38,663 nucleotides of DNA, from NCBI RefSeq assembly GCF_900188005.1, contig NZ_FZNR01000041.1, positions 1 to 38,663 on the forward strand, given 5' to 3'. The position numbers were made by a program, and so were the translations under genes. Shown one piece after another: positions 34,493 to 38,663 of the stretch; position 1 is the stretch's first letter; each line of letters opens with the position of its first letter. This DNA is from Actinoplanes regularis. Its GTDB lineage: Bacteria; Actinomycetota; Actinomycetes; Mycobacteriales; Micromonosporaceae. Below the pieces are notes generated by a model, which made no database searches, was not told the origin of the DNA, and saw only the letters and a program-made list of their open reading frames with translations.

Positions 34493-34549
34493 CTCCACGC
34501 TTCTGAATATGCGTGGAGCGTACTATCGGTAGATCGATGGTGTACGCTC
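34493..34549. promoter_or_regulatory. Nested inverted repeats upstream of the low-GC gene
   Basis: CTCCACGC (34493-34500) pairs with GCGTGGAG (34511-34518). GAGCGTAC (34516-34523), which shares bases with the first arm, pairs with GTACGCTC (34542-34549). The two could form alternative hairpins or a pair of operators for the minus-strand gene that starts at 34479. Confidence 0.5.
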
Positions 34550-34731
34550 TCATCGGCTAGTTCAGCATTCCGGGCCGACCCCGGAGGCTAGTAACCGAGC
34601 GTGACTGCCGGTTTGAACAAGTCGCGCACACGGTCGGCGGCATGTCCGAATATTGAGCAGCAACTCGGTTGCGGCGTTGCCGGTGGTCGTGGCACGGTGC
34701 CGATCCTGACCCCTTCTATTCCAAGGCCCTG

Positions 34732-35262
34732 GTGACGATCTACTTTTACGGTGCCGACGAGGTTCCGTATGGCTGCTTCTCGAACTTCTCCCCGCACGGC
34801 TTCGACCTGGGCGGCCAATGGTGGCCAACGTCGGAGCACTACTTCCAGGCGCAGAAGTTCGCCGGTACCCGCCATGCCGACCTGATCCGCCGGGCGGCCA
34901 CGCCCCTGCACGCCGCGCAGTTGGGTCGCGATCGGTCCCGGCCGCTGCGCCGTGACTGGGACCGGGTCAAGGACGACGTGATGCGCCGGGCAGTTGCGGC
35001 CAAGTTCGCCGCCCATGCCGACATCCGCGCGGTCCTGCTGGGCACCGGTGACGAGGAGATCGTCGAAGACACCGACACCGACCATTACTGGGGACGTGGC
35101 CGGTCCGGGGTCGGCAGGAACATGCTCGGCCGGATCCTGATACGCACCCGTACCCGGCTTCGCGCCGACCAGGCCCACACCGGCGACAAGGGTCATGGCG
35201 GCGTCCGCTCATCGACACGACCGGACGCCGGCGACCCTGACACCCGCGGTGACGCTCCGTAG
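34732..35262 (+). CDS. NADAR-domain (YbiA-like) protein with extra tail
   Basis: A 176-residue product from GTG 34732. Residues 1 to about 145 match NADAR (formerly DUF1768): WPTSEHYFQAQKF near 31-43, DHYWGRGRSGVG near 117-128 and NMLGRIL near 130-136 are the most conserved blocks. NADAR proteins hydrolyse N-glycosidic bonds in ADP-ribose- or riboflavin-intermediate-type molecules; some remove ADP-ribose from DNA. The last 30 or so residues (DKGHGGVRSSTRPDAG...) are not part of the family and precede an IS110 fragment directly, so a rearranged 3' end is likely. An ATG-like start at 34669 is less supported. Confidence 0.82.
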   Translation: MTIYFYGADEVPYGCFSNFSPHGFDLGGQWWPTSEHYFQAQKFAGTRHADLIRRAATPLHAAQLGRDRSRPLRRDWDRVKDDVMRRAVAAKFAAHADIRAVLLGTGDEEIVEDTDTDHYWGRGRSGVGRNMLGRILIRTRTRLRADQAHTGDKGHGGVRSSTRPDAGDPDTRGDAP

Positions 35263-35279
35263 CACTCGGTCAGCGGAAA

Positions 35280-35930
35280 GTCCGGCTGCAGCGCTATTCG
35301 CTGGCGTTGCCGATGGCCTTCCTGCCAAGCCCGGACGGCGCCAAGAAGAGCCTGTCCGCCGCCCAGGCCAAGGCGCTGCTGGCCACGGTCCGGCCCCGCG
35401 ATACGGCCGGTAAGGCCCGCCGCCGGGTCGCCGCGGAACTGATCGCCGACCTCGAACGGGTCTATCAACGCTCCAAGCAGGCCGACAAGGAACTCAAGGA
35501 GCTGGTCGCCTCGACCGGCACCACACTGATGGACCTGCACGGCATCGGCCCCTCCGGCGCCGCCCGGCTGCTGGTCGAGGTCGGCGACGTCACCCGCTTC
35601 CCGGACCGGGGGCATTTCGCGTCCTGGAACGGCACCGCGCCAATCGACGCGTCCTCCGGCGACCAGGTTCGTCACCGGCTCTCCCGGGCAGGCAACCGCC
35701 AAATCAACCGGGTCCTGCACATCATGGCCACCGTCCAGCTCCGCAACCCGACCGAAGGCCGTGCCTACTTCGACCGGAAGAAGGCATCCGGGAAGACATC
35801 GATGGAGGCCATGCGGGCGCTGAAACGACGCCTGTCCGACGTCGTCTACAGGCAGCTGATCAACGACGTCACAGCGACGGCAGCGACGGGTTCGGGAGGA
35901 CACAGGGAACGTCAGCAAACTCCAGCGTGA
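35280..35930 (+). pseudogene. IS110-family transposase, C-terminal fragment
   Basis: The open frame carries a clear IS110 C-terminal domain: LMDLHGIGPSGAARLL, HFASWNGTAPIDASSG, HRLSRAGNRQINRVLHIM and MRALKRRLSDVVYRQL. The N-terminal RuvC-like DEDD catalytic domain of about 170 residues is missing upstream, where the NADAR gene ends instead. The frame stays open back to about 35280 (QRYSLALPMAFLPSPDGAKKSL). It cannot be an active transposase. The tail after YRQL is altered. Confidence 0.88.
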
Positions 35931-36431
35931 CCAGCTCGCATCCCCATGCCGGCTCTTCGGAGAAGTCACTTCCCGAACCCGCCGACAGCAAGTCTAAAAC
36001 CTCGCTCTCGACGGTGTCTTGACACAGAGGGGAGCCAGATCCGGACGCTTTTCGCTGGCGGGGTTTAGGTCCGCAGGCAGTCATGTTCCGCCTAAGCGAG
36101 GCTGGCTCGTATCCGTCCAGCTTCTTTGTACTGGGTGCAGACCGCGTTGATGTCGAGGGTTCTGAGAATGAGTTCGACGCCGTCGAACTGGCCGAGGTCA
36201 TCGAAACGCTGGGCCGAGGTCTACGACTGCTCAGCAAGCGTCGTCCAGCGTGACACAAGACGGCTCACTGCGCCTGACGATCGATTCTGCGATCGTTCTG
36301 GTCGTCTCAGGCGAGCCGGATTCATACACCGTCGGCGATGCATGGCGGCTCACCAGATGGCACCCCGCGTGATCGAGCACCTGGCTGTATGTGGCTAAAT
36401 GAGTGCGCCGACGCACGGGGTCGGTGCGAGG
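35931..36431. other. Scrambled region between IS110 and HEAT-like remnants
   Basis: Apart from one short possible gene listed separately (36083-36253), I see no intact gene in this stretch. Minus-strand open frames here are Ser/Arg-rich and unconvincing. The region looks like decayed mobile DNA. Confidence 0.4.
36083..36253 (+). CDS. Possible 56-residue gene or gene tail
   Basis: ATG at 36083 to TGA at 36251-36253. The product looks protein-like: FRLSEAGSYPSSFFVLGADR then ENEFDAVELAEVIETLGRGL, with an acidic helical second half. I do not recognise it. No good ribosome site is seen, so it may be the end of a lost larger gene. Confidence 0.35.
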   Translation: MFRLSEAGSYPSSFFVLGADRVDVEGSENEFDAVELAEVIETLGRGLRLLSKRRPA

Positions 36432-36862
36432 CTATCGGTCCGTCGGACGACGCGGCCCCGAATACCGTCGGCGCAACCACCGAGGAAGGTCGCACCGTCG
36501 CACGAACATGCCGACATCGCTCGCCGCGTGAAATGCGTAACCACGGATTTGGGTGCGATGTAGTGGAGTCCGGTCGCTCAAGGCACAACGCAGCCGCTTC
36601 ACCAACTCGCCATCGATCGACCTGTGCAGGCGGGCGTATTGGCCCAGCGGCTGCAACGCATTGGCCCTCGTTTGGCGCTGGGTGACGCGAGCGCCCGCTT
36701 GATCCGCGGCAGCACGACTGCCGATTCGGGATGGTTGAGCACCAGAGCGAGGAGAGCGACACCCACGAATTCGTCGTTCCGGTCGACTGCCTCGTCAACC
36801 ATTTCCGGCCGTTCGACCACGCCGGTCCGACTGCCTATGAACCAGGGCTGCTCGATCGTCAC
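36432..36862 (-). pseudogene. Frameshifted HEAT-repeat-like protein
   Basis: Two overlapping minus-strand frames, 36599-36862 and 36432-36656, join into one gene. The first ends ALVLNHPESAVVLPRIKRALASPSAKR; the second continues ANALQPLGQYARLHRSIDGELVKRLR and ends VGMFVRRCDLPRWLRRRY. A single missing base near 36655 (in CCAAACGAGG as read on the minus strand) separates them. The LNHPESAVVLPRIKRAL and LGQYARLH parts look like HEAT repeats. The intact product would be about 143 residues. Function unknown. Confidence 0.75.
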
Positions 36863-36910
36863 GTCTTGAGATCATGACACGCCAACGATCCAATCAGAGG
36901 CCGATCTACA

Positions 36911-37149
36911 ACGACCGGCGCGCCGGTCCCTGTTCCCCTACATCGGCTGGTACAACACCCACCGCATCCAGAAAGAGCTCGGCTACCGCAGCCCCGACGA
37001 GTACGAGACCGCCTGGTATCAGCACCAGAAGGAACGAGCCGAGCCAGCCTTGGCTACCCCTGTCACCGTCCGGGTAGCAGGAAAACCGCTCCATCAAAGC
37101 GGGGAAACTCAGGGTCCCTACCGTCCACACCCGTCCCCGCGAGCACCGA
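36911..37149 (+). mobile_element. IS3-family transposase C-terminal remnant and right-end sequence
   Basis: RSLFPYIGWYNTHRIQKELG, followed by YRSPDEYETAWYQ, is the typical tail of IS3-family OrfB transposases. A short NDRRA just ahead lies in another frame and belongs to the expected LIDRRAW region, so an internal deletion is present. CATCAAAGCGGGGAAACTCA at about 37090-37111 resembles an IS3 terminal repeat, giving the probable right end. The catalytic DDE core is lost. Confidence 0.8.
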
Positions 37150-37418
37150 CTCGGCGCCCGCCAGATCCGCGCTGCAGGTAGCGCACCATCACCGTGGGCC
37201 ACGCCTCAGCGGGGGGTCAGCGGCTACGGCCGCACCCTCCCAGTCTCCCGCGTCCGCGCAGGCACGGCACGGCTGCAGCGTCCGGGGTGTGGGGGGTGGG
37301 ATCCGGGCGGACCGGGGTCCGGGTGGCCGGGGCGGCCTTGGGCGTGGCATCCAGAATGGCCGCCCGGCACCACCACTACCGGATGACCCGGCCCCGCAGG
37401 GGAGCCGGGCGCATCGAT
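37150..37418. other. Gap after the IS3 remnant
   Basis: Very GC-rich; no convincing gene. GGGCGGCC (37330-37337) and GGCCGCCC (37358-37365) could form a hairpin that ends transcription of the small secreted peptide gene, but the loop is 20 bases and I do not list it as a terminator. Confidence 0.35.
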
Positions 37419-37622
37419 TCAGCCGTTGCCGACTCCCCACGAAGCCTCGGTCGCCTCCACAGGGTGGGTCCCGGAGCCGATGAGCGGCATCCGGGCCGCG
37501 ACCGCGTGGTCGGCGGACCGGGCCGGGCCGGCCTGTGCGGCGGTCGCCAGGGCCAGGCCACCCGCCGCGATCACGGCGGGGATGATCATGGCCCGGACCA
37601 AGGTGACGGTACGTCGCTGCAT
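37419..37622 (-). CDS. Small secreted peptide (67 residues)
   Basis: An ATG at 37620-37622 with GGAGGAGG 5 bases upstream, the best ribosome site in this end of the window. The product has a clear signal peptide (RRTVTLVRAMIIPAVIAAGG, then LALATAAQAG) and a mature part of about 35 residues ending EATEASWGVGNG. No Cys residues. I do not recognise a family; many actinomycetes encode such small exported peptides of unknown role. Upstream in-frame sequence is Arg-rich and has no better start. Confidence 0.65.
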   Translation of the reverse strand: MQRRTVTLVRAMIIPAVIAAGGLALATAAQAGPARSADHAVAARMPLIGSGTHPVEATEASWGVGNG

Positions 37623-38663
37623 GTGTCCTCCTCCTTCATCGTCGAGCGCGCGAAGGGGCCGCGCGCCACTGCGGTAACCATGATCGGCGAGGGTCTTTGG
37701 GTCGCCTTTCGGTCGCGGTACGCAACGGGGGCGCGCCGGCTGGAACGTCCAGCCAGCCGGCGCTACCGCCAGGTCGCATTGCTGATTTCGGTACCTTGAT
37801 CGAGCACCGGAAGGGTAGGTTCCTTCGGCGCCACGGCCCGAGCACAGGTATAGCCAGTCATCGTTCAAAATCTTCTTCGAGCGCCACGACCAAGGCTGAG
37901 ACGCGGACTCGGCTACTTATCTACTGGTGGTACGACCGCAGCCCGGCCATGACAGTGCGTTATGTCGAGGGCATATCCGTCGGCACGGGGCTGTCGGGTC
38001 GCGGGTGGCGAGCGGGCTTGTCGCTGGTTGGGCGGGTTGCTCGTGACACCGGTATGCCGGGAACGAAGCGTTGTACGCCACCGGTGATGGTGAGGGAGCC
38101 CAAAAACGGCGCCTCTGTCGGAGGAGAACCGGCAGCAGGCGGTCGCCGCGCTCGTCGTCATGATCGGCGAGTGGTGGTCGCTGAAACGGTCAGGATGTGC
38201 GGTACCGGACGACCGGTAGTGTGACGATTCGGCCCTGAGCTGCAGGTATGCGGTTCTTATTCTGCCAAGAATGGTCCACCCACAGCCCCTGACCTGGGCA
38301 AACACGAATCGATTGTTGGCAGTGCGCGAACCGCCTCGGCCAGATGTGCGGTGAGCTGGGGAAACGTCTTCTTGCGCGTCTTTCGGTGGGGTCTGCGTGC
38401 GTCGGCTCATGGCCAACTCAGCCAGCTTCGGTCTCGCTGTTCGGCACACGAGAGGCCCGAGCCCGGAGGGGCAGGGCGGTCTCTCTGGCCGCGCCGGCGT
38501 CAGGGTCACTCAGAGTTCGGCAACCGCCCGGAGTCGGCCGCGTTGGTTGCGGGCGCCGCGCCTTATCGGCGGCATGAGAATACGTCGGGCGAAAGGCTTA
38601 GCTTTCGGGGGCTGAAGTGCGCAACCCGACTCTCCTGGGGGTCGTCGGTGCTGCCGTCTGGAA
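37623..38663. other. End region with only fragmentary coding signal
   Basis: No intact gene that I can support. At 38094-38219 on the plus strand a 42-codon open stretch reads LSEENRQQAVAALVVMIGEW and ends CAVPDDR; it looks like a real protein piece but has no start codon or ribosome site. Other long open frames are products of GC bias. Decayed mobile DNA is the likely origin. Confidence 0.4.

Noticed and set aside
36126..36398. Plus-strand 90-codon open frame in the IS graveyard
   Set aside because: It has no ribosome site or motif and is crossed by a better coding-like short frame (36083-36253).
37913..38509. Minus-strand 198-codon open frame near the window end
   Set aside because: It is Arg/Pro/Ser/Thr-rich with no conserved pattern; a competing plus-strand fragment looks more protein-like.

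Overview
The window is high-GC DNA with GTG/ATG starts, purine-rich ribosome binding sites and many secreted carbohydrate-active enzymes. It looks like the chromosome of a mycelial actinomycete. The mix of genes (GPP34, DUF3052, HelR, ricin-tailed arabinanases) is compatible with Micromonosporaceae such as Actinoplanes, but I cannot assign a genus from sequence alone. No rRNA, tRNA or CRISPR array was seen.

Layout. 0-4 kb: a truncated STAS anti-anti-sigma protein, a STAS-HATPase fusion, a membrane Rieske protein, a proline-rich zinc-ribbon membrane protein carrying a 27-bp tandem repeat, and an acetyl-hydrolase. 4.1-8.3 kb: a drug-response block with a HelR-type RNA polymerase recycling ATPase behind a perfect 19-bp rifamycin-associated element, then a convergent MFS exporter and its divergent AraC regulator. 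8.6-10.6 kb: two unknown membrane proteins and an IS5-like remnant. 10.6-12.4 kb: a secreted endo-arabinanase (GH43) and a YdeI-like protein. 12.4-15.5 kb: a tight operon of APC permease, acetamidase/formamidase and GPP34 protein. 15.7-19.8 kb: a small unknown gene, a tandem pair of secreted endonuclease I genes (one wrecked) and a multi-spanning membrane SGNH hydrolase. 20-23 kb: a GH127-like beta-L-arabinofuranosidase with two ricin-type trefoils. 23-27 kb: an ISL3 remnant, an unknown gene, NUDIX, HAD, SseB-like and CPT-like kinase genes. 27.2-30 kb: an exo-arabinanase (GH43) divergent from a secreted S1 protease with a ricin domain. 30.3-38.6 kb: small orphan genes, a degenerate RF2-like gene, a NADAR protein, and a graveyard of IS110 and IS3 fragments, pseudogenes and one small secreted peptide.

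How it works together. Three secreted arabinose-releasing enzymes (endo GH43, GH127, exo GH43) spread over 18 kb form a functional set for arabinan or arabinogalactan use. The GH127 gene and the S1 protease share a 17-bp element joined to their -35 boxes, which suggests common control. HelR and its element point to inducible tolerance of rifamycins.

Most notable items: (1) a release-factor-2 paralogue that has lost both the GGQ and SPF regions and carries an in-frame UGA where RF2 has a conserved Trp; (2) the HelR gene with a perfect rifamycin-associated element; (3) the shared GH127/protease promoter element; (4) a tandem nuclease duplicate that has lost both catalytic motifs but keeps a long open frame.
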